NCBI GenBank assembly: GCA_050180485.1
Contig: JBFXED010000014.1
Coordinates: 26,985-90,984, forward strand
Origin: CADEGL01 sp050180485
GTDB taxonomy: Bacteria > Pseudomonadota > Alphaproteobacteria > CADEGL01
Reading direction: 5' to 3'
Length of the DNA stretch: 64,000 nucleotides
The position numbers were made by a program, and so were the translations under genes. Below the pieces are notes generated by a model. That model was not told where the DNA came from. It was given only the letters and a program-made list of their open reading frames with translations, and made no database searches. Every line of letters starts with the position of its first letter. The stretch's first letter is position 1. This document shows, piece by piece, positions 8,537 through 17,219 of the stretch.

Positions 8537-9360
8537 TGGCGCAGGAAGCCCTGAACGAAACCCTTGTTTCCCGCCGGCAGCGTTTATGGCTCTGGGTGAT
8601 CGGAACGCTGGTTCTGCTGTTCCTGATCCTGCCGGTTCTGATCGTGATCCCGATGTCGTTCTCCGACTCGCGGTTCCTGACGTTCCCGCCGCCCAGCCTG
8701 TCGCTGCGCTGGTATCAGGCCTATCTCGGCAGCCCGGAATGGATGGACGCAACCCGCGTCAGCTTTACCGTGGCCATTTGCACCACGCTCTTGGCGACGC
8801 CACTCGGCGTGGCCGCGGCCTATGGGCTTCGCGTGGCCGAGGCGAAATTCCTGCGCACCATACAACTCGTTCTTCTGATGCCGCTCATGGTGCCCATCAT
8901 CATCATCGCGATCGGCGTCTTCTTCGTGTTCGCCAAGATGAATCTGGTCGGCACCCTATTGGGTCTGGTCTTGGCCCATACGCTGATGGCGACGCCGTTC
9001 GTCGTGGTCACGACGCTGGCCGGCTTGCGCGGTTTCGACATGAATCAGGAGAATGTCGCGCGCAGCCTCGGCTCTCCACGCTTCGCGGCCTTCATCAAGG
9101 TCACGCTGCCGCAGATCAAGCCCAGCGTGATCTCGGGTGCGTTGTTTGCGTTCATCACCTCGCTGGACGAGGTCGTGATCGCGCTGTTCATCTCCGGCGG
9201 CGAAAACTCGACCCTGACCAAGCGCATGTTCAATGCGTTGCGCGACGAGATCGACCCGACCATCGCGGCGATCAGTTCGATGCTCATCATCGTCAGCCTG
9301 TCGATCGTGCTGACGGCCTCTCTCCTGGCCGGCCGGAAATCCGGACAGCGCAGGGCCTAA
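8536..9360 (+). CDS. Spermidine/putrescine-type ABC transporter permease (PotC-like)
   Basis: 274 residues, about six membrane helices. The first, WLWVIGTLVLLFLILPVLIV, is followed by the periplasmic stretch MSFSDSRFLTFPPPSLSLRWY seen in PotC/PotI proteins. The EAA-type loop is NVARSLGSPRFAAFIKVTLPQIKPSV. Paired with the upstream PotB-like permease by a one-base overlap; together they would form the heterodimeric channel. It converges on the ATPase gene with eight bases between stops. Confidence 0.88.
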   Translation: MAQEALNETLVSRRQRLWLWVIGTLVLLFLILPVLIVIPMSFSDSRFLTFPPPSLSLRWYQAYLGSPEWMDATRVSFTVAICTTLLATPLGVAAAYGLRVAEAKFLRTIQLVLLMPLMVPIIIIAIGVFFVFAKMNLVGTLLGLVLAHTLMATPFVVVTTLAGLRGFDMNQENVARSLGSPRFAAFIKVTLPQIKPSVISGALFAFITSLDEVVIALFISGGENSTLTKRMFNALRDEIDPTIAAISSMLIIVSLSIVLTASLLAGRKSGQRRA

Positions 9361-9368
9361 GGCCGCCC

Positions 9369-10451
9369 TCAGCGCGCGGGGGGAACGACGATGGTGCTTT
9401 CGGGGTGAAGGCTCAGGGTCGTTTCCTGGCCGGCCGCGGGCAGCGCCGCCAGGCTTTCGTGATTCGTCGGATGGCGCATCATGACCGTCTGGCCCTGGCC
9501 CAGATCGACGAAGACCGCCACGCTTTCGCCTTGGAAAACGACCTCGCGGACGCGGCCCGACAGCAGGTTCACGCCGCTTGTACCGCGCGCGGCGGGCAGA
9601 AGCTTTTCCGCGCGGACGACCAGCAGCAAATCATCGCCGGAGGGCAGCGGCCGGCTTGTCCGCAGCCGGTTGCCGTTCAGCATCACGCTTTCGCTGTCGT
9701 GACGTCGCACGGGCAAAAGAGTCGATTCGCCGACGAAATCGGCGACGAACGCATCGTTTGGGCTGTCATACAGCTCGCGCGGCTTGTCCAACTGGATCAG
9801 GCGCCCGTGATTCAAAACGGCCACCCGGTCGCTCATGGTCAGCGCTTCGCGCTGGTCATGCGTCACATAAACGGTCGTGGCGCCCAGGGTTTCGTGCAGA
9901 TGGCGCAGCTCGATCTGCATATGCTCGCGCAGCTGTTTGTCGAGCGCCGAGAGTGGCTCGTCCATCAGGATGATCTTGGGTTCGAACACGACGGCGCGGG
10001 CCAAAGCCACACGCTGGCGCTGGCCGCCCGAAAGCTGATGCGCGCCGCGCTCGCCGAAACCGTCCAGCTTGACCAGGCCCAGGGCCCATTTCACGCGCTC
10101 GGCGATCTTCGCCTTCGGCACTTTGCGGGCGTTGAGCGGGAATGCGACGTTCTCCGCCACGGTCATGTGCGGAAACAGCGCGTAGTTCTGGAACACCAGG
10201 CCGATGTTGCGCTTATGCGGCGGCACCAGCGTGACGTTCTCGCCGCCGAAGAAAACTTCGCCCCGGCCCAGGCGTATGAAGCCCGCCAGGATGTTGAGAA
10301 GGGTGGTCTTGCCCGAACCCGACGGTCCCAAGAGCGTCACGAATTCGCCAGCGGCGATTTCCAGGCTGACGTCGTCCAAGGCGGCGACCGAGCCGTAATG
10401 TTTGCTCACGCCGCGAATCGAGATGGGCAGGGATTGGGCCGCAACTGCCAC
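9369..10451 (-). CDS. Spermidine/putrescine-type ABC transporter ATP-binding protein (PotA-like)
   Basis: About 360 residues. Walker A GPSGSGKTT, Q-loop VFQNYALFPHMTV, ABC signature LSGGQRQRVALARA, Walker B IILMDEPLSALD and switch His YVTHDQREA are all present. A C-terminal TOBE regulatory domain follows (about residues 260-360), as in PotA. The GTG at 10451 is preferred because longer in-frame starts would run through the terminator hairpin and into the binding-protein gene. Encoded with the binding protein, facing the two permease genes. Confidence 0.88.
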   Translation of the reverse strand: MAVAAQSLPISIRGVSKHYGSVAALDDVSLEIAAGEFVTLLGPSGSGKTTLLNILAGFIRLGRGEVFFGGENVTLVPPHKRNIGLVFQNYALFPHMTVAENVAFPLNARKVPKAKIAERVKWALGLVKLDGFGERGAHQLSGGQRQRVALARAVVFEPKIILMDEPLSALDKQLREHMQIELRHLHETLGATTVYVTHDQREALTMSDRVAVLNHGRLIQLDKPRELYDSPNDAFVADFVGESTLLPVRRHDSESVMLNGNRLRTSRPLPSGDDLLLVVRAEKLLPAARGTSGVNLLSGRVREVVFQGESVAVFVDLGQGQTVMMRHPTNHESLAALPAAGQETTLSLHPESTIVVPPAR

Positions 10452-10480
10452 GCCGGTCTCCGGTCGCTCTTTAGGATCGT

Positions 10481-10514
10481 GAAAAGGGAGCGGAGGCGTC
10501 TGCCTCCGCTCCCC
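10481..10514 (-). terminator. Rho-independent terminator after the ABC binding-protein gene
   Basis: Perfect 12-bp GC-rich stem (GGGAGCGGAGGC, 10486-10497, with 10502-10513) and a four-base loop. Read on the minus strand it is followed by TTTTC. It sits between the binding-protein gene and its ATPase gene, 5 bases after the stop. Because it lies inside an apparent transcription unit, it may lower ATPase expression relative to the binding protein (inference). Confidence 0.75.
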
Positions 10515-10518
10515 AACC

Positions 10519-11556
10519 TCACTTCTGGACGAAGCTGGCCCAGCGGGCAAGCGCCGCTTCGCCGGCCGGCGTCGACCACCAATCGGGGTCGATCGTCGCC
10601 TGGGTCTTCATGTTGTCGGGATAGGAATTGAGCGTCTTGGCGATCTCGGGCGTGATGATGCCGGTCTGATACGCCTTCGGATTGATCGGGCCGTAGTCGA
10701 TGTACTTGGTCAGATTTGCCTGCGGTTCGGGCAGCAGCATTTCGTTGATCAGCTTCATGGCGCCTTGCGGATTGGGGGCGCCCTTCGGCACGGCCAGGCA
10801 CTCGGTCAGGAACAGCGCCTGATTGAAGTGCATCTTGACCTTCACTTTCTCCTTGATCAGCGCGGCGGCGCGGCCGTTCCAGATCGCGACATATTCCGCT
10901 TCGCCATCCTTCAACATTTGCGCCGACTGGCCGCCCGAGGTCCAGAACACCAGGTGCGGCTTCAACTCTTCGAGTTTCTTGTAGGCGCGATCGACGTCGA
11001 GCGGATACAGCTTGTCCGGCGGCACGCCATCCGCCATCAACGCCTGTTCCAGCGATTCACGCGCCAGATTACGAATCGCGCGTTTGCCGGGAAATTTCTT
11101 CACGTCCCAGAACTCAGCCCAGTTCTTCGGCCCCTCGCCTTTGACCACATCGGCGTTCCACGCGATCACGGTCGAGAACGAGAGAAGGCCGACCCAGTGC
11201 TTGTTGACCGCCGCCTTCGGCAGATCCTTGGCTGCCGGGATCAGCTTGTAATCCAGCTCCATGAAAATGCCGTCGTTCGCGCCGCGCTGACAGTCGGTGA
11301 CACCCAGGTCGACCACGTCCCAGAAGGTCTTACCGCTGAGAACTTGGCTCTTCACCGGCGCCAAGCCCGTGAGATTGTCCTGCTTGACCTTGATGCCGAG
11401 CTTCTTTTCGGCCGGCTCGATGAACGCCTTCGTTTCGGCGTCCTGATACGCACCGCCCCACGACGAAAAGGTCACGGTTTCTTGCGCGGACGCGCTCACC
11501 CCGCTCCAAACGACAGCCGCGCCAACGGCAGCCGCGATCCATAGCGATTTCCTCAA
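10519..11556 (-). CDS. ABC transporter substrate-binding protein (PotD/spermidine-putrescine family)
   Basis: About 345 residues. A Sec signal peptide is visible (RKSLWIAAAVGAAVVWSG, cleavage after ASA), then the mature start QETVTFSSWGGAYQDAETKAF, typical of periplasmic polyamine or iron-type binding proteins of the PotD family. Substrate is not certain. I place the start at TTG 11556, because GGGGAGG lies five bases before it; the upstream in-frame GTG at 11562 would overlap that ribosome-binding site. A terminator follows immediately, then the ATPase gene. Confidence 0.86.
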   Translation of the reverse strand: MRKSLWIAAAVGAAVVWSGVSASAQETVTFSSWGGAYQDAETKAFIEPAEKKLGIKVKQDNLTGLAPVKSQVLSGKTFWDVVDLGVTDCQRGANDGIFMELDYKLIPAAKDLPKAAVNKHWVGLLSFSTVIAWNADVVKGEGPKNWAEFWDVKKFPGKRAIRNLARESLEQALMADGVPPDKLYPLDVDRAYKKLEELKPHLVFWTSGGQSAQMLKDGEAEYVAIWNGRAAALIKEKVKVKMHFNQALFLTECLAVPKGAPNPQGAMKLINEMLLPEPQANLTKYIDYGPINPKAYQTGIITPEIAKTLNSYPDNMKTQATIDPDWWSTPAGEAALARWASFVQK

Positions 11557-11701
11557 TGTCACCTCCCCTGAGACTGCGGGCGATTGCTCATTCCGCCGTC
11601 CGGTAAGCCATGGAAAATATCGCCCGAACGATGAAAGCCTAGGGCAAGGGCAGCCATCGAGGCAAGTTGCGGAGATTGGCGGAAATTACCTTGGAGAGCG
11701 G

Positions 11702-12253
11702 TCAGACGCCGCCGAACGGATCGGGATGCGGCTCGCCCGTCGGATCGAATTTGGTGATCTCCGCGTTGGCGACCGTGCGGCCGGTTAGGCCGCGGATGAA
11801 ACCCCAATGGGTGATCACCAAGACGTGGGGCCAGTCGTGTTCGTCGCGCATGCGTTCGCAGAACAGACGGCAGCGCACGACGATATCGGCTTCGGTTTCC
11901 TTCTCCGGCCACCAACGGCTGGGCAGATGGTCGAGGATGAATTGCGGCCAGCGCGGCGCCAGATGCTCGCGCGCCGTGCCGATGTCGCAGATGAAGCCGG
12001 CGCGCTCGCCGACCAGTGGCTCTACCGTCACGGGCCGCTTCAGGATGTCGTTGACGATCGCGGTCGTCTCGAGCGCGCGGGTATAGGGGCTGGTGATGAT
12101 GCGTTGGACCGGATGGTCGCGCAGGGTCTCGGCCGCCTGGCGCGCCTGGTCCCGGCCCAGTTCGGTCAGGGCGGGGTCCTCGATGCCCGGATCGACGCGG
12201 GTGACCGAGAAGGTGACGTTGAAAAGGGACTGCGCGTGGCGAAGCAGGATCAT
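11702..12253 (-). CDS. Histidine phosphatase family protein (phosphoglycerate mutase-like)
   Basis: 183 residues. Catalytic His in LLRHAQS at the N-terminus, the conserved Arg in IITSPYTRALETT, and the second His in VLVITHWGFIRGL. The family removes phosphate through a phospho-His intermediate; substrates range from sugar phosphates to proteins, so none is assigned. A longer in-frame reading from 12577 exists, but the catalytic motif normally starts within the first ten residues, so ATG 12253 is used. Divergent from timA. Confidence 0.85.
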   Translation of the reverse strand: MILLRHAQSLFNVTFSVTRVDPGIEDPALTELGRDQARQAAETLRDHPVQRIITSPYTRALETTAIVNDILKRPVTVEPLVGERAGFICDIGTAREHLAPRWPQFILDHLPSRWWPEKETEADIVVRCRLFCERMRDEHDWPHVLVITHWGFIRGLTGRTVANAEITKFDPTGEPHPDPFGGV

Positions 12254-12418
12254 CGTGCTATGGGCCGCCGCTTTGCCTTGTTCTTTGTCAAACCAGCCAT
12301 TATCTAACGGGGTGACGCGGCCGGGACCGGGTTCGCGGTTGGGTTTAGCCCAAGCGCGGGGGGTGGTCCAGCCCGCCCCACGGGCGGGTCGAGCGTGCCA
12401 GCATCGGGCGATCAGGAC

Positions 12419-13102
12419 ATGGGCGACGGCGGCAGCATTCAGTTTCTCGACATCGTCTTTTTCGCGGCGGTGGCCGTTTTTCTCGTGCTGCGCCTGCGCA
12501 GCGTGCTGGGCCGCCGGACCGGAACAGAAAAGCAACAGCCCGATCCCTTGCGGCGCGACCGTTCTGCACCCAACCAACCCAATTCAGACCGCGTCATCGA
12601 GCTGCCGCGCCGTCCCGCCCATGGCGAACCGCCGATGGCGACAGGCAGCGCGGCCCAGGCCGGCCTGACCCAGATCCAGCTGGCCGATCGCTCCTTCGAA
12701 CCCGATGGGTTCCTCGCGGGTGCGCGCGGCGCGTTCGAGATGATCGTCGCGGCCTTCGCCGCGGGGAATAAGGATCAGCTTCGCTCGCTTCTGTCCGACG
12801 AGGTCTATCGCAACTTCGCCGACGCCATCGACGCGCGCGCGAAGAATGGCGAGACGCTGCAGACGACCTTGGTCGGCATCAAGAGCCTCTCCATCGAAGA
12901 GGCCGAAATGCGCGGCACCACGGCGATCGTGACGGTGAAGATCGTCTCGGAGCAGGTGAACGTCACGCGCGACAAGAGCGGCGAGGTGGTCGACGGTGAT
13001 CCATCGCACACGGCCGAGGTGACGGACATCTGGAGCTTCTCGCGCGACACCCGTGCATCAGATCCCAACTGGACGCTTGTCGAGACTCGCAGCCCGAACT
13101 GA
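12419..13102 (+). CDS. timA: Tim44-like domain protein (TimA)
   Basis: 227 residues. One N-terminal membrane helix (about residues 8-26, FLDIVFFAAVAVFLVLRL), a polar Arg/Pro-rich linker, then a Tim44-like domain from about 90 (FLAGARGAFEMIVAAFAAGNKDQLRSLLSDEVY). In alphaproteobacteria TimA is the relative of the mitochondrial import-motor anchor Tim44 and is commonly encoded beside mltA, as here. Its exact bacterial role is not settled. An in-frame GTG at 12395 would add eight residues; ATG 12419 is preferred. Confidence 0.85.
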   Translation: MGDGGSIQFLDIVFFAAVAVFLVLRLRSVLGRRTGTEKQQPDPLRRDRSAPNQPNSDRVIELPRRPAHGEPPMATGSAAQAGLTQIQLADRSFEPDGFLAGARGAFEMIVAAFAAGNKDQLRSLLSDEVYRNFADAIDARAKNGETLQTTLVGIKSLSIEEAEMRGTTAIVTVKIVSEQVNVTRDKSGEVVDGDPSHTAEVTDIWSFSRDTRASDPNWTLVETRSPN

Positions 13103-13106
13103 TGTG

Positions 13107-14270
13107 ATGGGCCGGTTGGCCGGGGCGGTGGCGCTGATCGCGCTTTCGGCCTGCGCCGAAAAGACGTCTCCGCCGCCGCAAGTCGCGACCCAACCGGTTC
13201 CATCATCGCCCGCCGCGCCTGCGCCACAGGCGGCGCAGCCGATCGCCTTCCCGGGCTTCTCCCTCACCGCCGTGTCCTTCGCCGATCTGCCGGGCTGGCA
13301 AGCCGACAAACAGTCCGATGCGCTTGTCGCGCTGCGCCGCTCCTGCACCAAGATCGCGGCGCAACCGGCGGACCGTCCCGTCGGCGCCAACAATGTCGGC
13401 GGCAACGCGGGGCAATGGCGTGCGGCCTGCACCGCCCTGCAAACTGCGAAGGACGACGACGCGCGCGGCTATTTCGAGCGCGAATTCCGCGCCTATCGCG
13501 TGCAGGCGGCGGACGGCAAGGAAGGCCTCTTCACCGGCTATTACGAGCCCAGCCTGCGCGGCTCGAAGACGAAGGACGCGCGCTTCACCGTTCCGATCTA
13601 CCGCTATCCGCCCGATTGGAACGCGAAGGGCGGTCCCTATCCGGATCGCGCCGCGATCGATGCGGGTGCGTTGGCCGGCAAGAAACTCGAGATCGCGTGG
13701 GCCGAGAGCGCCATCGACGTGTTCTTCCTCCAGGTCCAGGGCTCCGGCCGCATCGAACTTCCCGGTGGCCAGATGATGCAGGTCGGCTATGCCGGCGATA
13801 ACGGCCGCAAATACGTCGCCATCGGCAAGATCCTGATCGAGCGCGGCGTCTACAAGCCCGACGAGGTTTCGCTGCAGAGCATCCGCGCGTGGATGGAGGC
13901 GAATCCGAAACAGGCGCCGGCCCTCATGCGCGAGAATCCGCGCTACATCTTCTTCCGCGTGTTGGATGCCGACGGGCCGATCGGGGCGGGCGGCGTCCCG
14001 CTGGTCGCGGGCCGCAGCCTGGCCATCGATCCCGCCTTCATGCCGATGGGCGCGCCGCTCTGGCTCGACACCACCTGGCCGGGAGCCGAGGCCAGGCCCA
14101 TGCGGCGTTTGGTCGTGGCCCAGGACACGGGCAGCGCCATCAAGGGGCCCATCCGGGGCGATGTGTTCTGGGGACCGGGCGAGGAGGCCGAGCGTCACGC
14201 GGGGCAGATGCGCCAGCCGGGCACTTATTTCCTGCTTCTGCCCAAAGCGGTGAACGCGCCGGGCGCCTGA
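13107..14270 (+). CDS. mltA: Membrane-bound lytic murein transglycosylase A
   Basis: 387 residues. Lipoprotein signal LIALSAC with Cys at about residue 16, then a Pro/Ala-rich linker. The MltA fold covers about 90-330 (FTGYYEPSLRGS, VFFLQVQGSGRIEL), and the C-terminal 3D domain has the catalytic-type Asp residues (RLVVAQDTGSAIKGPIRGDVFWG). Cleaves peptidoglycan glycan strands between MurNAc and GlcNAc, giving 1,6-anhydro ends, anchored at the outer membrane. Starts five bases after timA stops. A GTG at 13104 directly before the ATG is an equal alternative. Confidence 0.94.
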   Translation: MGRLAGAVALIALSACAEKTSPPPQVATQPVPSSPAAPAPQAAQPIAFPGFSLTAVSFADLPGWQADKQSDALVALRRSCTKIAAQPADRPVGANNVGGNAGQWRAACTALQTAKDDDARGYFEREFRAYRVQAADGKEGLFTGYYEPSLRGSKTKDARFTVPIYRYPPDWNAKGGPYPDRAAIDAGALAGKKLEIAWAESAIDVFFLQVQGSGRIELPGGQMMQVGYAGDNGRKYVAIGKILIERGVYKPDEVSLQSIRAWMEANPKQAPALMRENPRYIFFRVLDADGPIGAGGVPLVAGRSLAIDPAFMPMGAPLWLDTTWPGAEARPMRRLVVAQDTGSAIKGPIRGDVFWGPGEEAERHAGQMRQPGTYFLLLPKAVNAPGA

Positions 14271-14369
14271 TCCCGCGCTTGCCGCGCGGGCTGTGCTCGC
14301 GCATTGTTGCGGGCCGGGGGCGCGCCGCCGGATGGGCGGAATCGGCGCGGAAAATCATAGGGTTGGCCG

Positions 14370-15134
14370 GTGGTGCAGAAGCCGAGGGTCGCGCTGTTCG
14401 TCACCTGCCTGGTCGACCTCTTCCGGCCGAGCGTGGGCTTCGCCGCGGTCAAGCTGTTGGAGCAGGCGGGCTGCACCGTCGAGGTGCCGCGCGCCCAGAC
14501 CTGCTGCGGCCAGCCCGGCTACAACTCCGGCGATCACGCGTCCGCCGTTGCCATCGCGCGCCAGGTGATCGAGGCGTTCGAGGGCTACGACTATGTCGTC
14601 GCGCCCTCGGGCTCGTGCGGCGGCATGATCAAGACTCACTATCCGGAATTGTTCGAGAACCATCCGGCGATGGCCGCCCGCGCCAAAGCGCTCTCCGCAC
14701 GCACGCATGAACTGATCTCGTTCCTGGTCGATGTGCGGAAGATGGCGTCGGTCGCCGCGCGCTTCGACGGCAGTGTGACCTATCACGATTCCTGTTCGGG
14801 CCTGCGCGAGCTGGGTGTGAAGGCGCAGCCGCGCCGGCTTCTCCAATCCGTCGCCGGGCTTTCAATGAAAGAGCTGACGGACGCCGAAGTGTGCTGTGGT
14901 TTCGGCGGCGCGTTCTGCGTGAAGTATCCGGCGATCTCGGACCGCATGGTCGCGGACAAGACGAAAGCCGTCACCGCGACGGGTGCGGGCACGCTGCTCG
15001 CGGGCGACATGGGCTGCCTCCTCAACATGGCGGGCAAGCTCTCGCGCGAGGGCGCATCCGTGAGCGTGCGCCATGTCGCCGAAGTGTTGGCCGACATGGC
15101 TGATGGTCCCGCTATCGGCGAAGCGGCGGACTGA
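14370..15134 (+). CDS. lutA: L-lactate utilisation protein LutA/LldE (Fe-S subunit)
   Basis: 254 residues. Two cysteine-rich CCG domains: AQTCCGQPGYNSG (about 42) and EVCCGFGGAFC (about 175), with SCG and DSCSG elements. These bind an Fe-S cluster in the LutABC (LldEFG) complex that oxidises L-lactate to pyruvate. Starts with GTG (14370, with a second GTG directly after). Separated from mltA by 99 bases, then one base before lutB, so lutA-lutB-lutC form one unit. Confidence 0.92.
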   Translation: MVQKPRVALFVTCLVDLFRPSVGFAAVKLLEQAGCTVEVPRAQTCCGQPGYNSGDHASAVAIARQVIEAFEGYDYVVAPSGSCGGMIKTHYPELFENHPAMAARAKALSARTHELISFLVDVRKMASVAARFDGSVTYHDSCSGLRELGVKAQPRRLLQSVAGLSMKELTDAEVCCGFGGAFCVKYPAISDRMVADKTKAVTATGAGTLLAGDMGCLLNMAGKLSREGASVSVRHVAEVLADMADGPAIGEAAD

Positions 15135-15135
15135 C

Positions 15136-16548
15136 ATGCAGCCGACCAGCGCCACCTTCAAAGGCAACGCGACCGACGCCCTGGCCGACGCCAAGCTTCA
15201 GAAGGCGCTCGGCCACATCAAGACCGGCTTCATCGAACGGCGGCGCAAGGCGGCCGAGCGGCTGCCCGAGTTCGAGACGCTGCGCGACGCGGCCAAGGCG
15301 ATCAAGGACCACACGCTCGCCCATCTTGATCTCTATCTCGAGCGCTTCGAGGCCAAGGTGATCGCGGCGGGCGGCCAGGTCCATTGGTGCCGCGACGCGG
15401 CCGAAGCGCGCGCGACGATCCTGGAAATCTGCCGCGCGCATGACGCGCGCACGGTGACCAAGGGAAAGTCCATGGTCGCCGAGGAGATCGGCCTCAACGA
15501 CTATCTTGAAGCCAACGGTGTCGAGCCGGTCGAGACGGACCTCGGCGAATACATCATCCAGCTTCGCCACGAGCCGCCGAGCCACATCATCGCGCCCGCG
15601 ATCCATGTGAATAAGGAAGAGGTGGCCGACGCCTTCCGCGCCGCGCACACGCATCTGCCGAAGGGGCGCGCACTGGAGGAAGCGCCGACCTTACTCGCCG
15701 AGGCGCGCAAGATCCTGCGCGAGAAGTTCGTCGCCGCCGATGTCGGTATCACCGGCGCCAACTTCATGATCGCGGAGACGGGCTCGACCGTCATCGTCAC
15801 CAACGAAGGCAACGGCGATCTGACCCAGACGCTGCCCAAGGCGCATATCGTGCTCGGCAGCATCGAGAAGGTGGTGCCGACGCTCGAGGACGCGGCGACC
15901 ATCTTGCGCCTCCTCGCGCGCTCGGCCACGGGCCAGGAATTCTCGGTCTACACGACCTTCTCGACCGGCCCGCGCCGCGCCGAGGATGCCGACGGGCCGG
16001 GCGCATTCCATGTCGTGATCCTGGACAACGGCCGCAGCCGGATGCTGGGCACGGAGTTCCAGGAGATGCTGCGCTGCATCCGCTGCGGCGCGTGCCTCAA
16101 CCATTGCCCGGTCTATGGCGCGATCGGCGGCCACGCCTATGGCTGGGTCTATCCGGGGCCGATGGGTGCGGTGCTGACGCCCTGGCTCGTGGGTCTCGAA
16201 CAGGCGCGCGACCTGCCGAATGCGTCGACCTTCTGTGGCAAATGCGAGAGCGTCTGCCCCATGCGCATCCCGCTGCCGAAGCTGATGCGCAAGCTGCGTG
16301 AAAAAGAATACGAGCAGAAACTGTCGCCGCCGACCGCGCGCTGGGCGATCTCGCTCTGGGCCTTCGCCGCGCGACACCCCGCGCTCTATCGCCTGGGTGC
16401 CTCGTGTGCGGCGCGCATTCTCGGCGCGCTCGGCAAACGCGCGGGCCGCTTCCAATCGTTGCCGCTCGCGGGCGGCTGGACGGCGGGCCGCGATTTCCCG
16501 GCGCCGCAAGGCCGCAGCTTCCAAAGCCTATGGGCCGAGCGGAAATGA
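15136..16548 (+). CDS. lutB: L-lactate utilisation iron-sulfur protein LutB/LldF
   Basis: 470 residues. The LUD domain spans about 60-290 (TKGKSMVAEEIGLN, TGANFMIAETGSTVIVTNEGNGD). Two 4Fe-4S ligand sets follow: CIRCGACLNHCPVYG (about 315) and FCGKCESVCPMRIPLPKLM (about 365). Acts with LutA and LutC in cytoplasmic L-lactate oxidation. The ATG at 15136 begins the usual LutB N-terminus; a longer frame overlapping lutA was discarded. The stop overlaps lutC by four bases. Confidence 0.94.
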   Translation: MQPTSATFKGNATDALADAKLQKALGHIKTGFIERRRKAAERLPEFETLRDAAKAIKDHTLAHLDLYLERFEAKVIAAGGQVHWCRDAAEARATILEICRAHDARTVTKGKSMVAEEIGLNDYLEANGVEPVETDLGEYIIQLRHEPPSHIIAPAIHVNKEEVADAFRAAHTHLPKGRALEEAPTLLAEARKILREKFVAADVGITGANFMIAETGSTVIVTNEGNGDLTQTLPKAHIVLGSIEKVVPTLEDAATILRLLARSATGQEFSVYTTFSTGPRRAEDADGPGAFHVVILDNGRSRMLGTEFQEMLRCIRCGACLNHCPVYGAIGGHAYGWVYPGPMGAVLTPWLVGLEQARDLPNASTFCGKCESVCPMRIPLPKLMRKLREKEYEQKLSPPTARWAISLWAFAARHPALYRLGASCAARILGALGKRAGRFQSLPLAGGWTAGRDFPAPQGRSFQSLWAERK

Positions 16549-17219
16549 GCGCGCGCGAAGAAATGCTCGGGCGCATTCGCGGCGCGGTCGGCAAGGGCCG
16601 CGCGCCTGATGCAATGCGCGCGGTCGATGCGCGCCTCGCGGCGCATCAAACGAATCTCATTCCCGCGCGCGGGCAGTTGGCGCCCGACGCCAAGGTCGCA
16701 TTGTTCGAGACGATGGCGCGCGAGGCCTCGGCCACGCTGACGCGCATCGGCGCAGCGTCCGACGTACCGGACGCCATCGCCCAATTCCTTAAGCAGGAGA
16801 ATCTCCCAAGCCGCGTCGCCATGGCGCCCGATGCCTGGCTCGGCGGCCTGGGCTGGGAGAAGCAACCGCTCCTTTCCGTCCGCCGCGGCCGCGCCGAACC
16901 CAGCGACGATGTCGGCGTGACCGCGGCCTTCGCCGCCATCGCCGAGACCGGCACGCTGATGCTTCTGTCCGGTCCCGCCACGCCGACGACGCTCAATCTC
17001 CTGCCCGAGACCAGCATCGTGGTCTTGCGCGCGTCGCAGGTGGTCGGCGCATACGAAGAAGCGTGGGCGCGGCTGCGCCAGGCGCGGGGCGGCGAGGGCG
17101 GCATGCCACGCACGGTCAACTTCATCACCGGCCCGTCGCGCAGCGCGGATATCGAGCAGCAGCTCCAGATGGGCGCGCATGGTCCGCGCCGCCTTCATAT
17201 CGTCCTGGTCGACGAGTGA
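16545..17219 (+). CDS. lutC: L-lactate utilisation protein LutC/LldG (LUD domain)
   Basis: 224 residues, a single LUD domain. The segment GVTAAFAAIAETGTLMLLSGPATPTTLNLLPETSIVVL is the family core. Third subunit of the L-lactate oxidising complex. The ATG at 16545 overlaps the lutB stop (ATGA), and the stop overlaps the GTG of the smr gene (GTGA). A longer upstream reading inside lutB was rejected. Confidence 0.92.
   Translation: MSAREEMLGRIRGAVGKGRAPDAMRAVDARLAAHQTNLIPARGQLAPDAKVALFETMAREASATLTRIGAASDVPDAIAQFLKQENLPSRVAMAPDAWLGGLGWEKQPLLSVRRGRAEPSDDVGVTAAFAAIAETGTLMLLSGPATPTTLNLLPETSIVVLRASQVVGAYEEAWARLRQARGGEGGMPRTVNFITGPSRSADIEQQLQMGAHGPRRLHIVLVDE

Noticed and set aside
8586..10631. 681-codon open frame on the plus strand
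   Set aside because: It lies over the second permease in another frame and antisense to the ATPase, both of which have complete family motifs; its product is His/Arg-rich low-complexity sequence typical of high-GC shadow frames.
12372..12388. CCCGCCC-CAC-GGGCGGG hairpin before timA
   Set aside because: Short stem in GC-rich DNA, no T run, upstream of the start; likely chance or a minor leader structure.
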